DNA from: Frankia umida
GTDB taxonomy: Bacteria; Actinomycetota; Actinomycetes; Frankiales; Frankiaceae
Direction: 5' to 3'
Length of the DNA: 64,000 nucleotides
Assembly (NCBI RefSeq): GCF_023242945.1
Contig: NZ_JALKFT010000001.1
Span: forward strand, 62,001 to 126,000
Under the pieces are notes generated by a model that saw only the letters and a list, made by a program, of their open reading frames with translations, did no database searches and had not been told where the DNA came from. Positions 51,823-61,325 of the stretch are shown piece by piece. Position numbers and translations under genes: made by a program. The stretch's first letter is position 1, and the number at the start of each line of letters is the position of its first letter.

Positions 51823-53091
51823 CTACCGGGGTCTGGCGCCCGTCAGTGGTCGTAACGGGCGGCCGGAGGTCCCGGAGGTCCCGGAGATCCCGGGGAAGCG
51901 GCCCAGGCTGGTCAGGTCGGCGCGCGGGCTGCCGAGCAGGAAACCCTGGCCGTAGCCGATGGAGGCGCCGATCACGGCCTCGAGATCGGCGGGGGCCTCG
52001 ATGCCCTCGGCGATCACGTCGCTGCCCAGACCGTCGGCGATACGTGACATCCCGGCGGCGACGGCGGCGTGGGCGGGGCTGACGGCCATGTCCCGCACGA
52101 TGGACCGGTCGAGCTTGATGATGTCGGGGCGCAGGCACAACAGGACGCCCAGCCCCGCGTACCCGGTGCCCACGTCGTCCAGGGCGATCCGCACACCGTG
52201 CGAACGCAGGCGTTCGACCACGGCGAACAGGTCGTCATCGTCGTCGGCGATGTACTCGCGCTCGGTGAGCTCCAGGATGAGCTGCTCCGGGCGTCCGGTG
52301 CGCAGGAAACGGTCGGCGAGCTGGTTGGTGACGACGGAGGGGGACGCGTTCACCGCGAGGCGGATGTCGGGTGGGAGCTGCGGGAGCATCGCGAGCGCCC
52401 GGTCGACCGCGGTCAGTTCCAGTTCGGCGCCGAGCCCCACCTGCGCCGCGTCGGCGAACACCTCCTCGGGGACGGCGTGCGTGCGGAAGCGGGACAGCGC
52501 CTCGACCGCGATCGTCCGGCCGGTCCGCAGGTCGATGATCGGCTGGAAGTGCATGTGGGGCGCGCCTTCCTCCATGACGGCCTGGATGCGGCGCCAGATC
52601 CGGCTACGGGACTCCCACATGCGGTGCAGATCGGTCACGTATCCGGTGAGCAGGCCGGCGAGCAGGTTCAGCAGTCGCAGTTCCCGATCGCCCAGCGATG
52701 GCTGCGGCTGCCGGCTCAGGCAACCCACCAGGCCGTAGGTCCGGCCGTCCGCGTCCAGGACGGGGGTCGCGGCGTAGGCCCGAACCGCGAGCTCGCGGAC
52801 GGGGGCCAGCGACACGGTCCGCGGATCGCTCCAGGTGTCGGGGATCAGGTTCGGCAGATCGCCGGCCAGGATATGGCGAAACAGGCTCTGGTCGCGACGC
52901 ACGGTGCTGCCGGCCACCAGGCCCAGCGGGAGCTCCCGGCCGCTGATCACCTGGATGACGAGCAGGTCCCCGTCCAGACGCCCCAGCCAGGCCGCCTCCA
53001 TGTGCAGCCGGCGGCGCAGCAGCTCCAGCAGCTCGACCAGCGCGGTACTCGGCGCACGCACCCTGGCGCGCGGTCCCAGACACGTGACCAT
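51823..53091 (-). CDS. GAF-EAL cyclic-di-GMP phosphodiesterase
   Basis: 422 residues. A GAF-like sensory domain (about 15-155) precedes an EAL domain (170-400). The catalytic motifs are largely kept: EALSRF, NASPSV, ELTEREY, LDDVGTGYAGLG, IIKLDRSIV, VIAEGIE and GYGQGFLLG. Metal-binding Glu, Asn, Glu, Asp-Asp and Lys are all present, so it probably hydrolyses c-di-GMP, tuned by a ligand or redox signal at the GAF domain. The last residues are a Gly/Ser/Thr repeat. The start is GTG or ATG near 53091, divergent from the SDR gene. Confidence 0.92.
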   Translation of the reverse strand: MVTCLGPRARVRAPSTALVELLELLRRRLHMEAAWLGRLDGDLLVIQVISGRELPLGLVAGSTVRRDQSLFRHILAGDLPNLIPDTWSDPRTVSLAPVRELAVRAYAATPVLDADGRTYGLVGCLSRQPQPSLGDRELRLLNLLAGLLTGYVTDLHRMWESRSRIWRRIQAVMEEGAPHMHFQPIIDLRTGRTIAVEALSRFRTHAVPEEVFADAAQVGLGAELELTAVDRALAMLPQLPPDIRLAVNASPSVVTNQLADRFLRTGRPEQLILELTEREYIADDDDDLFAVVERLRSHGVRIALDDVGTGYAGLGVLLCLRPDIIKLDRSIVRDMAVSPAHAAVAAGMSRIADGLGSDVIAEGIEAPADLEAVIGASIGYGQGFLLGSPRADLTSLGRFPGISGTSGTSGRPLRPLTGARPR

Positions 53092-53248
53092 TGATGCTCA
53101 CCCCACAGCTGCGATACCCCGACCGCCGGGGGGCACACCGGCCCGGTCGCGCGCCGCCCGACCGGGCCGGTTGCCCACGAATGTCCGGTCTGCCATCGTC
53201 ACCACGGTCATCGTGACGCCGGTCAACGTGGACGCGGAGGTGAGCCGC

Positions 53249-54073
53249 ATGAACGGCCAGATACTGGTGATCGTCGGCGCGGGCGGTATGGGTGTGTCGG
53301 TGGCCCGCCGTCTCGGCGCCGGCCGGACGATCCTGGTGGCCGACATCGGCGAGCAGGCGCTCACCCGGGTCGAGAGGGAACTCTCCGACGAGGGGCTCAC
53401 CGTCGTCTCGCAGGTCGTGGACGTGAGCTCGGCGGACTCCGTCCAGGAACTCGCCGATGTCGCCGACCGACTCGGACCGGTGATCAACATCGTGCACACC
53501 GCGGGTCTGTCCCCCGTGCAGGCGTCGGCCAGTGCCGTGCTCGCCGTCGACCTGCTCGGCGTCGCCCTGGTCCTGGACGCGTTCGGACCGGTCATCGCAC
53601 CCGGCGGCGCCGGCGTGATCATCTCCAGCATGGCGGGGCACCTGGCCGCGTCCCTCACCCCCGAGCAGGAACGCGAGCTCGCGACCACCCCGACCGACCA
53701 GCTGCTCGCCCTGCCGCTGCTCACCCCGGACCCGCCGCTCGACCCGGCCTCGGCCTACGGCATCGCCAAGCGGGCGAACCACCTGCGTGTCCAGGCCGCC
53801 AGCACCACCTGGGGTCGGCGCGGAGCCCGGGTGAACAGCATCAGCCCCGGCATCATCGACACCGTCATGGGCCGGGCGGAACTCGCCGGCGAGAACGGCG
53901 TCTTCATGCGCATGATGGTGGACGCCTCCGGCACCGGACGGCTCGGCACCCCCAGCGACATCGCCGCCGCGACCGCCTTCCTGCTCGGCGCGGACGCCTC
54001 CTTCATCACCGGTGTCGACCTGCTCGTCGACGGCGGCGTCACCGGCGCCCTGCTCACCGGTGCCCTCGGCTGA
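53249..54073 (+). CDS. Short-chain dehydrogenase/reductase
   Basis: 274 residues. The cofactor motif is LVIVGAGGMGVSVARRLG (variant of TGxxxGIG). Also seen: VHTAGLSPVQ (NAG-like), ISSMAGH (catalytic Ser region), SAYGIAKRAN (YxxxK), VNSISPGIIDT and FITGVDLLVDGG. Catalytic Ser, Tyr and Lys are present. ATG 53249 has GCGGAGGTGA upstream. Length and insert before the YxxxK motif resemble the 3-alpha-hydroxysteroid dehydrogenase-like branch; substrate unknown. Confidence 0.9.
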   Translation: MNGQILVIVGAGGMGVSVARRLGAGRTILVADIGEQALTRVERELSDEGLTVVSQVVDVSSADSVQELADVADRLGPVINIVHTAGLSPVQASASAVLAVDLLGVALVLDAFGPVIAPGGAGVIISSMAGHLAASLTPEQERELATTPTDQLLALPLLTPDPPLDPASAYGIAKRANHLRVQAASTTWGRRGARVNSISPGIIDTVMGRAELAGENGVFMRMMVDASGTGRLGTPSDIAAATAFLLGADASFITGVDLLVDGGVTGALLTGALG

Positions 54074-54107
54074 TCGCCCCGGCTCTGCTCGGCTCGGGCC
54101 GGGGCGA
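54074..54107. terminator. Bidirectional terminator hairpin
   Basis: TCGCCCCGGC (54074-54083) pairs with GCCGGGGCGA (54098-54107) around a 14-nt loop, directly after the SDR stop and before the convergent methyltransferase end. Confidence 0.75.
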
Positions 54108-54115
54108 CGTCACGG

Positions 54116-54973
54116 TCAGACGGTGGCGACGATCAGATCTTCCACGCTGGACGGGCGTAGTGCGTCCGGACGGCCGGTGAAGTAGCGCTCGGCGAGGTCC
54201 GCGGCGGACACGTGCCGCGTGGTGGCGAAGCCGCACCCGCGGGCGAGATCCTGGAACTGCGTCGGCGTGAAGAAGCTGAGAAAGGGTGTGCCGGCGGCCT
54301 GCGCCGAGGCCCGCGCCCGGGCGTGCCCGGGCCGCTCCTGCGCTTCGATGAGTTCCTCCGGCAGCATGAACGTGGCGACCAGCGTCGAACCAGCCGCGAG
54401 GACAGCACTGTGACGCAGCGTCGCCGCGGTCGCGCTTTTGGTCAGGTACTGGGAGACCCCGGTGGCGGCCACCACGGCGGGCCTGGTCGGATCAAAACCG
54501 GCGGACACCAACCGCGGCCACCAGTCACCGTCAGCCTCGAGATCCACCGCCACCAGCCGCAACCACGGCGGGACGCCGAACCCGCCCGCCACCAGCCGTT
54601 GACGTTTCCATTCCTGCGGGCCGGGCTGGTCGACCTCGAACACCCGCAGCCCGGCGGCGAGATCCACCCGGCGTTGGGCGAAGGTGTCCAGCCCCGCGCC
54701 GAGAACCACATACTGGCCGACCCCGCGCGCGACCTGTTCGGCGAGCAGATCCTCCAGCAGTCGGGCGCGGGCGACCATGGACGCGCGGATGCGCCGGGTC
54801 GCCCCCGGGTCCATGTCCGGACGCCCCTGCCAACCGTCGCCGGGCTCGACCAGGGCCAACCCCACCTCGTCGGCCAGCACGTGCGGCGGCGGGTCGAGCT
54901 GGACATGCAGGGCCCGCCACAACGCGACCCGCACCGCGGTGCTTTCCGGAGTCAGTACCGGATTATCACCCAC
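54116..54973 (-). CDS. Class I SAM methyltransferase, leucine carboxymethyltransferase-like (PPM1/Omt)
   Basis: About 285 residues with GTG at 54973, the usual length for this actinobacterial family. The N-terminus VLTPESTAVRVALWRALHVQL and the SAM-binding blocks QYVVLGAGLDTFAQRR and LRVFEVDQPGPQEWKRQRL are characteristic. The C-terminal half has VAATGVSQYLT and FFTPTQFQDLARGCGF. These enzymes methylate carboxyl groups of polyketides or unknown small molecules. ATG at 55045 would add 24 residues and is possible. Convergent with the SDR gene. Confidence 0.88.
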   Translation of the reverse strand: MGDNPVLTPESTAVRVALWRALHVQLDPPPHVLADEVGLALVEPGDGWQGRPDMDPGATRRIRASMVARARLLEDLLAEQVARGVGQYVVLGAGLDTFAQRRVDLAAGLRVFEVDQPGPQEWKRQRLVAGGFGVPPWLRLVAVDLEADGDWWPRLVSAGFDPTRPAVVAATGVSQYLTKSATAATLRHSAVLAAGSTLVATFMLPEELIEAQERPGHARARASAQAAGTPFLSFFTPTQFQDLARGCGFATTRHVSAADLAERYFTGRPDALRPSSVEDLIVATV

Positions 54974-55450
54974 GTGATCCGCCCCTGTTCCCTTCAGAAG
55001 CCCCGCATCGCGTTTCCACGAATACCGGAAGAATGCCTGAGCCATCTTCTTCCGGAGCCTACCCGGGCCGACGACATGACCGCCCGAACGTGACAGCGAG
55101 CGGATCGAGGACAGTCGCAGCGTGTCGCCTTTTAGTGCCGAAAACAATGGTCGGGGCGCGTTTTTCCTCCACGGTCGGAGCGCCCGACCGAATCCCCCGC
55201 CCGAGTGGCCCCGACCACCCCGACCACCCACCCGTGGACGCTCGGCATCGCCTGGCCGGCCCGCACCCCCGCGACCCCCGGAGTGCGGTGGCGTCCAATA
55301 TCCGACGACGGCCCGCGCGGAGAGCTGATCATCGGTAGGCTTCGCGACGCCTCGGACAGGTGGCCAACGGCCACCGCCTCGTCCCGCCCCGGACCAGCCC
55401 TACCGTGGCGCCGCCGAGGTCACGTTCGCTGAGGACAGAAGGGTACAAGC
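54974..55450. other. 477-bp intergenic region
   Basis: Separates divergent genes. Contains an AT-richer patch around 55130-55165 on the methyltransferase side. No repeat, hairpin or gene stands out. Confidence 0.4.
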
Positions 55451-56008
55451 GTGCGTAACGCGCGATGTCTGGCAGCGGTCACGGCCTCCTTGCTGGCCCT
55501 GGTGCTGCTGGTTGGCTGCGGGCCGAAGTCCTCGTCGTCGGTCACCGGGAGCTCCGCCACATCGACGTCCTCGGACGCCGAGTTCAACGGCGCGTGTCCG
55601 ACAAACGGAAACACCAAGGCATTCGCCAAGACCCGTTTTGCACTGCATTCTGGCCTTGCGCTCGGAGCCTTCCACCGGTACATCTACAAGCCGCTGAAGA
55701 ACGGCGGTTTCAAGTCCGGTGCCGACAAGCGCAAGCGCACGTTTGCCAAGGCCGCGATCGCCGGGGTCTTCGTCGTCCATGAGATCAAGGTTGCGAACAG
55801 TTTCGCGCTGGCGAATCCAAGTCTGTGTCGAGCGACCCAGTCAGTACGCAACACGTTTTCCACTCTCACCGGCCGCCTGCGCGGTGGGACCGCCACCGAG
55901 GCGGACGTCAACAGCGCCGAGCAGGCGTTCACCAGCCTGCAGCAGACCGCCACGCAGAACGGCTTCGGTTTCAACGAGCGCAACGTGACGGTACCCGGCG
56001 CCGGATGA
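55451..56008 (+). CDS. Small lipoprotein of unknown function
   Basis: 185 residues. Signal peptide with lipobox LLVGC near residue 23, a Ser/Thr linker, then a compact domain rich in Lys, Phe and Ala with two Cys (GACPTNGNTKAF and NPSLCRATQSV). Segments such as HSGLALGAFHRYIYKPLKNG and AAIAGVFVVHEIKVANSFAL look helical. GTG at 55451 has AGAAGGG upstream. The Lys and Asn content is higher than in neighbours. No family recognised. Confidence 0.75.
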   Translation: MRNARCLAAVTASLLALVLLVGCGPKSSSSVTGSSATSTSSDAEFNGACPTNGNTKAFAKTRFALHSGLALGAFHRYIYKPLKNGGFKSGADKRKRTFAKAAIAGVFVVHEIKVANSFALANPSLCRATQSVRNTFSTLTGRLRGGTATEADVNSAEQAFTSLQQTATQNGFGFNERNVTVPGAG

Positions 56009-56065
56009 CCAGGATGACGCCCCGCCAGCGAGGCCCCTGATCGGACTGGCCCCACGGCGGCTCCT

Positions 56066-56098
56066 GCGCCCGGCGCGCACGAAGCGGGCGCCGGGCGC
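56066..56098. terminator. Bidirectional terminator hairpin
   Basis: Perfect 11-bp arms (GCGCCCGGCGC, 56066-56076; 56088-56098) and an 11-nt loop between the convergent lipoprotein and DUF1059 genes. Confidence 0.75.
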
Positions 56099-56184
56099 GG
56101 GAGCCGGCCGGACGGGCCCCGACGAATCGCCGCTGGCGCCGTGCCGCCAGCGGCCTCCGCGTCGGCGGGCTCGGTAAGCCGCCC

Positions 56185-56331
56185 TCAGTAGGCCAGGAAG
56201 AGAATCTGGTCGCGGGTGTACTCGTGACCGGGGTGGTTCTCCGCCAGGTGCGTCTGGGTCTTCTCGACGAGCTCGTCCTCGTCCGCACCTTCGATGAACT
56301 CGCCACACGGGCAGTTCAGTCGCACCGCCAC
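56185..56331 (-). CDS. DUF1059-type small protein
   Basis: 48 residues, below usual gene-finder limits. Sequence VRLNCPCGEFIEGADEDELV then HLAENHPGHEYTRDQILFLAY. The Cys-x-Cys, followed by two His in HLxxxHP, matches the small DUF1059 family and suggests metal binding. GTG at 56331 has GGGGAAAGGAG upstream. Function unknown. Confidence 0.8.
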   Translation of the reverse strand: MAVRLNCPCGEFIEGADEDELVEKTQTHLAENHPGHEYTRDQILFLAY

Positions 56332-56532
56332 TGCTGCTCCTTTCCCCGTGGGCCGCATCACCCCGGGCATGGTCGGCCGTGGACGGACCGTCAGCCGTCC
56401 CCGTCCATCCAGTGTTGCACGGCGCGACAAGGCGCCGCGCGCCATCGGCCACCAGCCCGATGTGGCTGGGCCGTCCCGGAGCATGTGCCCACGGCCACCG
56501 CACCACAGCCGGAAACGCTCAGGGCCAGCGCG

Positions 56533-57039
56533 CTAGGCACCCGCGTGACGCGGACCGGCCGGGAACCGGCCCCTGGCCCGCCGACGCAGGGCGGACCCCG
56601 GCGGCCCCTCCGGGCCACCGGGCAGAAATCGCAGTTCGGCGGTCCAGTCGATCCGGTCGACCTCGGCATCCGCCGGGACCATGGCGAAGCTGCGCCAGAG
56701 AAAGGCGACCACCTCACGGGCGGGCAGTTCGAACTCGGCGATCCCCGACGGGCTGGACAACCGCAGGGCCAGCGCCGCCTCGCCAGCGGCCACCGCCGGC
56801 CGGACCCGCACGTCCCCAAGACCCACCGGCCGTCGGGTGCCCTCGGCGAGCAGCCGACGCGCGAACCGCCAGACGATCTGATCGACCCCTGGCCCGCCTA
56901 CCGTGAGGGTCACCGCGATCGGGTCCGCCGCGTCGAAGCCAAGCCCGACGAGCACCCACCTGCGGCGCCCACCCGGGCGCACCACCTGCACGTACAGCGC
57001 GCGCTGCAACACCCCGCGCCGACCCAGACGGCGGAACAT
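56533..57039 (-). CDS. SsgA-family sporulation/cell division regulator
   Basis: 168 residues. Family features: WVLVGLGFDAADPIAVTLTV, VWRFARRLLAEGTRRPVGLGDVRVRP, LRLSSPSGIAEFELPAREVVAFLWRSFAMVP. SsgA-like proteins control septum placement, spore wall formation and morphogenesis, and are confined to morphologically complex actinomycetes. This supports a filamentous sporulating host. Arg-rich C-terminal tail is unusual but plausible. Confidence 0.88.
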   Translation of the reverse strand: MFRRLGRRGVLQRALYVQVVRPGGRRRWVLVGLGFDAADPIAVTLTVGGPGVDQIVWRFARRLLAEGTRRPVGLGDVRVRPAVAAGEAALALRLSSPSGIAEFELPAREVVAFLWRSFAMVPADAEVDRIDWTAELRFLPGGPEGPPGSALRRRARGRFPAGPRHAGA

Positions 57040-57140
57040 GCGCCCTCCCCTGACCCTTCTTACCTGCCTGTCACGACCCGCCGACCATCACACCCCGCCG
57101 GCCCGCCACACCCCGCCAATCCGCCGCGCCCCGCCGGCCG

Positions 57141-58652
57141 TTACTGCCAGCCATGTGGATCGACACCACCGGGAATCCGGTCGGCGGGCGCGTAGGGCCT
57201 GCGGGTGAACACGAACGACGCGAGCTCGAGGTTCGTCAGCCGACCGGACGCGTCCCGACCGAGGACAAGAGTCTCACCGGCGAAGTAGCCGTCGAGCCCG
57301 GTCCAGGTCCCGGCGGCGGGGCCCGGCCGCAGCCGGGAGGCCCGACCGTAGCGACCCTGCGGCGTGAGCACCAACGTGCCGTCACCACGCAACGTCACTA
57401 TGTAGGGAGCTGGCCCCCAATACCAGACACCGGTGACGTCCAACGTGTCGCCGTCGACCAGCGGGCCGGGCAGCCATTCGGTGGGCAGCGACGGCTGCAG
57501 CGCGTCGACCGAGTCGATGAGGTCAAGGGTGAGTTCCCCGACCGCGACTCCGCTCGTCGCGTTCGACAGGGCCACGGCGGCGGTGCCCCCCGGACGGCTC
57601 CACGCCGCGGCGACGAACCCCGGCATCGAACCACCATGCCCGACGAACACGGTGCTCGTCCCAGCCAGGCCACGCTGGCCACTCGGGCCGCCCAGACCGT
57701 TCGGGCGGCGGATCAGCTGCAGGCCGAGGCCGGCGCCGAGCTGCCACTCGCCGCTGTCTGCCTCGACCGCCGCCGGTTCCCGCATCTCGGCCAACGTGTC
57801 CAGCGACAGCACGGCGTCGCTGTGGCCGCCCAGGACCGCCATCCAGCGAACCAGGTCGGTCACCGTCGACCACAGCTGACCGGCCGGCGCCATCACCCCC
57901 GCGTCATGCGCCGGCTCGGGCAGCAGAACATCCGCATGCGGATGAACGGCGTACCCCTGCGCGTGGGGGGCCATCGGCGCCCCGGTGGTGCGGGTCAGCC
58001 CCAGCGGCGCCAGCAGCTCCCGGTCCAGCGCCTGCGCCCAGCTCATCCCACGCAGGCGGGCGACCAGCTCGCCGAGAACGGCGAAACCGACGTTGGAGTA
58101 GTGATGGCGCCGCCCGGGACGGAACCGCCGGGGGTCAGGCCCGACGGCCTCGTCGAGGGTGGCGTGCTCACTGCCGGCCACCCGCTCCCACCAGGGTGGT
58201 GGCGTCTCGGCGGTGATCCCGCCCAGATGGGCCAGGAGCTGGGCGATCGTGCTGTCGCCGACCGCTGTGCCCGGCACATGTCGGTCGAGGGGATCCGCCA
58301 GTGACAACCGGCCCTCGTCCCGCAGGCGCAGCACGAGCACCGCGGTGAACGTCTTGGTGATCGACCCGATCCGATACTGGGTATCCGGGCCCGGCCGGCC
58401 CGCCTCCCCCAGCGTCACCCGTCCGCCCCCGTCGGCGGTGCCCGCGCCAGGCGCCGCCCCGCCACCGATGTCGTCGGCGGGAGCCCTGGCCGGGCCGACC
58501 GCGCGACCCCGGCCGGCGGACCAGACGGTCTGGCCATCCCGGGCCACGGCCGCCACCAGCGACGGGGCCCGGGCATCCGCCTGTTCGGATGCCACCCGGT
58601 GCAGCAACTGTCGTTGCGTCGCGGCAAGCAGCGGTTCAGGTGCGCTCGACAT
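57141..58652 (-). CDS. Serine hydrolase, class C beta-lactamase/D,D-peptidase family
   Basis: About 503 residues. Catalytic motifs: S-x-x-K in YRIGSITKTFTAV, Y-x-N in HHYSNVGFAVLGELV and a C-terminal H-G-G in VFVGHGGSMPGFVAA. A C-terminal beta-domain of about 130 residues follows (WLPGPLVDGDTLDVTGVWYWG), as in EstB-like esterases. No signal peptide is seen, so probably cytoplasmic; hydrolase rather than resistance role is likely. ATG at 58652 has GGGGG upstream; ATG 58658 is nearly equivalent. Confidence 0.9.
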   Translation of the reverse strand: MSSAPEPLLAATQRQLLHRVASEQADARAPSLVAAVARDGQTVWSAGRGRAVGPARAPADDIGGGAAPGAGTADGGGRVTLGEAGRPGPDTQYRIGSITKTFTAVLVLRLRDEGRLSLADPLDRHVPGTAVGDSTIAQLLAHLGGITAETPPPWWERVAGSEHATLDEAVGPDPRRFRPGRRHHYSNVGFAVLGELVARLRGMSWAQALDRELLAPLGLTRTTGAPMAPHAQGYAVHPHADVLLPEPAHDAGVMAPAGQLWSTVTDLVRWMAVLGGHSDAVLSLDTLAEMREPAAVEADSGEWQLGAGLGLQLIRRPNGLGGPSGQRGLAGTSTVFVGHGGSMPGFVAAAWSRPGGTAAVALSNATSGVAVGELTLDLIDSVDALQPSLPTEWLPGPLVDGDTLDVTGVWYWGPAPYIVTLRGDGTLVLTPQGRYGRASRLRPGPAAGTWTGLDGYFAGETLVLGRDASGRLTNLELASFVFTRRPYAPADRIPGGVDPHGWQ

Positions 58653-59572
58653 CGGCATCCCCCACTCGGGCCGGTACGCCCGAACCAGCATCCCGGCCGG
58701 CCAACCATCCGACCATCCCTCGACCAGGCACGAGGACCACGCCCTACGACCGAGGCCCAGCGACCGGGATCGGAGACCGGGGCGTGGTGATGGCAGGCGA
58801 CCACCGCGCGCGGCCGGGTCATAGCGGCACCGGAACCTCACCATCGACCCTGGTCGCGCAGACTGGAGCATAGGCCCGAGGGCGCGCCCGCGGACGCCTG
58901 GCATGTCCAGGGGAACCCGCCCACGGCCACCGGCGCCCTCGGATGAGCGACCTCCCGTTTCCCGGGCACCGCGATCCGCACACCTCCGGAAAAAGAGCAG
59001 ATCTCCAGGAAAACAAGGAATCATACGGACGACCTCGGCACGAAAATTCGCCGGATAATCCGTTTCCACTTTTCGGGCGAACCGGCAGGGACGCATCGAG
59101 GATTGCGGTCCGCGGCAGCACGGTCGTTTGGACGGCGACCAACGGGACCAAGGTCCATATTGGTCCCGCCCGGGCCGCCGCATGATGGATGCGGTGGCGC
59201 GACCCTGTGCGCCGCCGGGCGGAACAGAGGTGACATGACGGCACTGGCGATTTTCCCGATGGCGGGGCCGGAGCCGAAACCCGGGCCACGGCTTCGCGAC
59301 CCCCGCCGGCGGGTGCCCCACGCCCGCCGGCACTCCTCGCGTCCACCCGGCCCGAACCGACCGGCACGATTGCCCGCCGTACCCGCACATCCTGGCCTTC
59401 GGCCACGACGGCGCGTACGCCACTGTCCGGGCAACTGCGCAGGTCAACGCCTCACACGTTGCCTTTCGTCGCCGGCCGGCCCGGCGCTCCCCCACTGGCT
59501 GGCGGCGCGTCCGGCGTAACCGCGGTCGGCGATCCACGCCGGTCTCCCCCCGACCCCGAGGACGGCCCTACT
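58653..59572. other. 920-bp region without a convincing gene
   Basis: The right part has a frame from ATG 59235 with AGAGGTGAC upstream, but its product is a Pro/Arg string with no family signal and is not called. The stretch 58970-59170 is lower in GC and probably holds promoters. No repeats of note. Confidence 0.4.
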
Positions 59573-60037
59573 GTGTCTGACTACTGCTGGTGCCTGGCCA
59601 CCCCGGCCATCGACGACCTGATCCGGGAACACGACGAACTCGTCGAACTGTCCGCTCTGGCCCGCGCGGCCTATCGGTGTGGCGATATCGAGGCGCTGGT
59701 CGAGAGCTGCACCGCGATCACGTCTGTTCTCGGACCGCATACCGAGGTCGAGGAACGAGGCCTTTTCCCACCCATGGCTGTCGAGTTCCCCGAGAAGATC
59801 GCCATTCTGTGCGGCGAACATCGCCGTATCGAGGCCGTCCTCGCCGGTGCGACCGATGGCACCGCCGGCACCGATCCCGCCTGGCCCGCCCGGGTCATCG
59901 AAACGCTGACCCTGCTGCGCCGGCACATCGTCAAGGAACAGGAGGGTCTCTTCCCCGCGGCGCTCTCCGTCCTGTCCAGCGACGACTGGGAACTGCTCGC
60001 CGGCATCCGTGACCGCTGCGGCATGCTGACCTCCTGA
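59573..60037 (+). CDS. Hemerythrin-like HHE cation-binding protein
   Basis: 154 residues, four-helix bundle. Metal ligands fit HHE spacing: REHDELVEL, LGPHTEVEERGLFP, CGEHRRIEAVL, LRRHIVKEQEGLFPA. The pairs H..H-x-x-x-E are the di-iron sites. Such proteins bind oxygen, nitric oxide or iron. GTG 59573 opens a frame whose N-terminus VSDYCWC has two Cys. Stand-alone; the next gene is 250 bp downstream. Confidence 0.9.
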   Translation: MSDYCWCLATPAIDDLIREHDELVELSALARAAYRCGDIEALVESCTAITSVLGPHTEVEERGLFPPMAVEFPEKIAILCGEHRRIEAVLAGATDGTAGTDPAWPARVIETLTLLRRHIVKEQEGLFPAALSVLSSDDWELLAGIRDRCGMLTS

Positions 60038-60290
60038 GCACCTGAGCGCCGCGGCCAGCGACCAGCGACCAGCTGGCCTCTGCCGGTCTGCTCGTCCGTC
60101 ACGGCGCCCACCCATCGCCCACCTGCGGACTACCTCGTCGGGGTGGGCCTTCGGGGCGGTGGGCCCTGGGCGGTGGGGGTCGACGCAGGATGTGACCAGA
60201 GGTGCTCGGGCCCCGGGCCGCGGTCGAACCGGGACACCGGGAGGATGGGGAGACCCCTGCAAGCTGTTTCGGGAAGGCGAGGCCAGACGC

Positions 60291-60875
60291 GTGAGTCCGC
60301 AAGCATCGGTTCCCCTCGTGGACGTCGACGATCAGGTGGTGCTGCTCGACGCCGACCGCCAACCGTGCGGGACGGCGCCACGGCTATCCGTACATGACCA
60401 TGACACGCCCCTGCATCTGGCCTTTTCCTCGTACATTTTTGACGAGGACGGGCGGTTGCTCGTCACCCGGCGGGCGTTGGAGAAGCGGACGTGGCCGGGC
60501 GTGTGGACCAACAGCTGTTGCGGCCATCCTCGACCGGGCGAACGGATCGAGACCGCCGTCGAGCGGCGGATCGCCCAGGAGCTGGGCCTGGTCGTCACGG
60601 ATCTGCGCTGCGCGCTGCCCGACTTCGCCTACCGGGCGACGGCGGCGGATGGGTTGGTCGAGAACGAGTTCTGCCCCGTCTTCGTGGCGCGGGCCGTGGG
60701 CGAGCCGAACCCGGATCCCGGCGAGGTGGTCGAGTGGCGCTGGGTCGAGTGGGATGACTACCGCGTGGCGGCCGAACGAACCCCGTGGGCGCTGAGCCCC
60801 TGGTCCGTCGAGCAGATGGCCGCGTTCACCAGGGCCACCCACCCGCTGGCCATCGTTGCCCCGGCCAGCCACTGA
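60291..60875 (+). CDS. idi: Isopentenyl-diphosphate delta-isomerase, type I
   Basis: 194 residues. Nudix-fold IDI with LHLAFSSYIFDEDGRLLVTRRA, the active-site Cys block TWPGVWTNSCCGHPRPGE and the catalytic Glu block LVENEFCPVFVA, plus metal-binding His and Glu. It converts isopentenyl to dimethylallyl diphosphate, supplying prenyl precursors. GTG 60291 has GGGAAGGCGAGG upstream; the longer frame adds non-family sequence. It sits 1.7 kb before the family 2B encapsulin, a class known to package terpenoid enzymes, so a shared terpene pathway is plausible. Confidence 0.95.
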   Translation: MSPQASVPLVDVDDQVVLLDADRQPCGTAPRLSVHDHDTPLHLAFSSYIFDEDGRLLVTRRALEKRTWPGVWTNSCCGHPRPGERIETAVERRIAQELGLVVTDLRCALPDFAYRATAADGLVENEFCPVFVARAVGEPNPDPGEVVEWRWVEWDDYRVAAERTPWALSPWSVEQMAAFTRATHPLAIVAPASH

Positions 60876-60930
60876 TTCGCTCCCCCGCCGGGTCCGGTAG
60901 TCCGAAGCCGAGCGAGGCCACCGGTGATTA

Positions 60931-60990
60931 CTAGTCACTAATGACTAGAGTCTGGTCGAATCAGCTAGCCACAGCTAGCCATGAATGACT
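60931..60990. promoter_or_regulatory. Operator-like cluster: palindrome and tandem repeats
   Basis: CTAGTCA (60931-60937) and TGACTAG (60942-60948) form a palindrome around CTAA. Two perfect tandem copies of CAGCTAGCCA follow at 60962-60981. AATGACT recurs at 60940 and 60984. All lie in the most AT-rich patch nearby. Confidence 0.45.
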
Positions 60991-61325
60991 GGCGAGCGCT
61001 TACTAAGGGTGACAAGTTCAACGCGTAACGACCCACCCCGGGTGTGGCATTCAATGCGCCGCCCGTGCGCTTCAGGTCACTTGCGGCACACGATGCTCGA
61101 CCGGATCCGGCGGTAGGCGAAGCGCGGCCCAGCCGCCCGCGGGTCCGTGGCCCCCCGAGTCCGGCGGGGAACTTCCGCGGACATCCAGAGCACCGCGTCC
61201 GGACCTCCGGGCACCGCGCCGGAAAGTCCGGCCAGGTTCGCGAACCCGGCCGGATCCGCATTGGCAACATCCCACGGACGTCGAGTAACCGGGTATTTGG
61301 TCCCTAATCAGATTTGCGTGTCCGA

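Noticed and set aside
59235..59519. Short plus-strand ORF with an AGAGGTGAC ribosome-like site
   Set aside because: The product is a Pro/Arg string without hydrophobic core or known motif; too weak to call.
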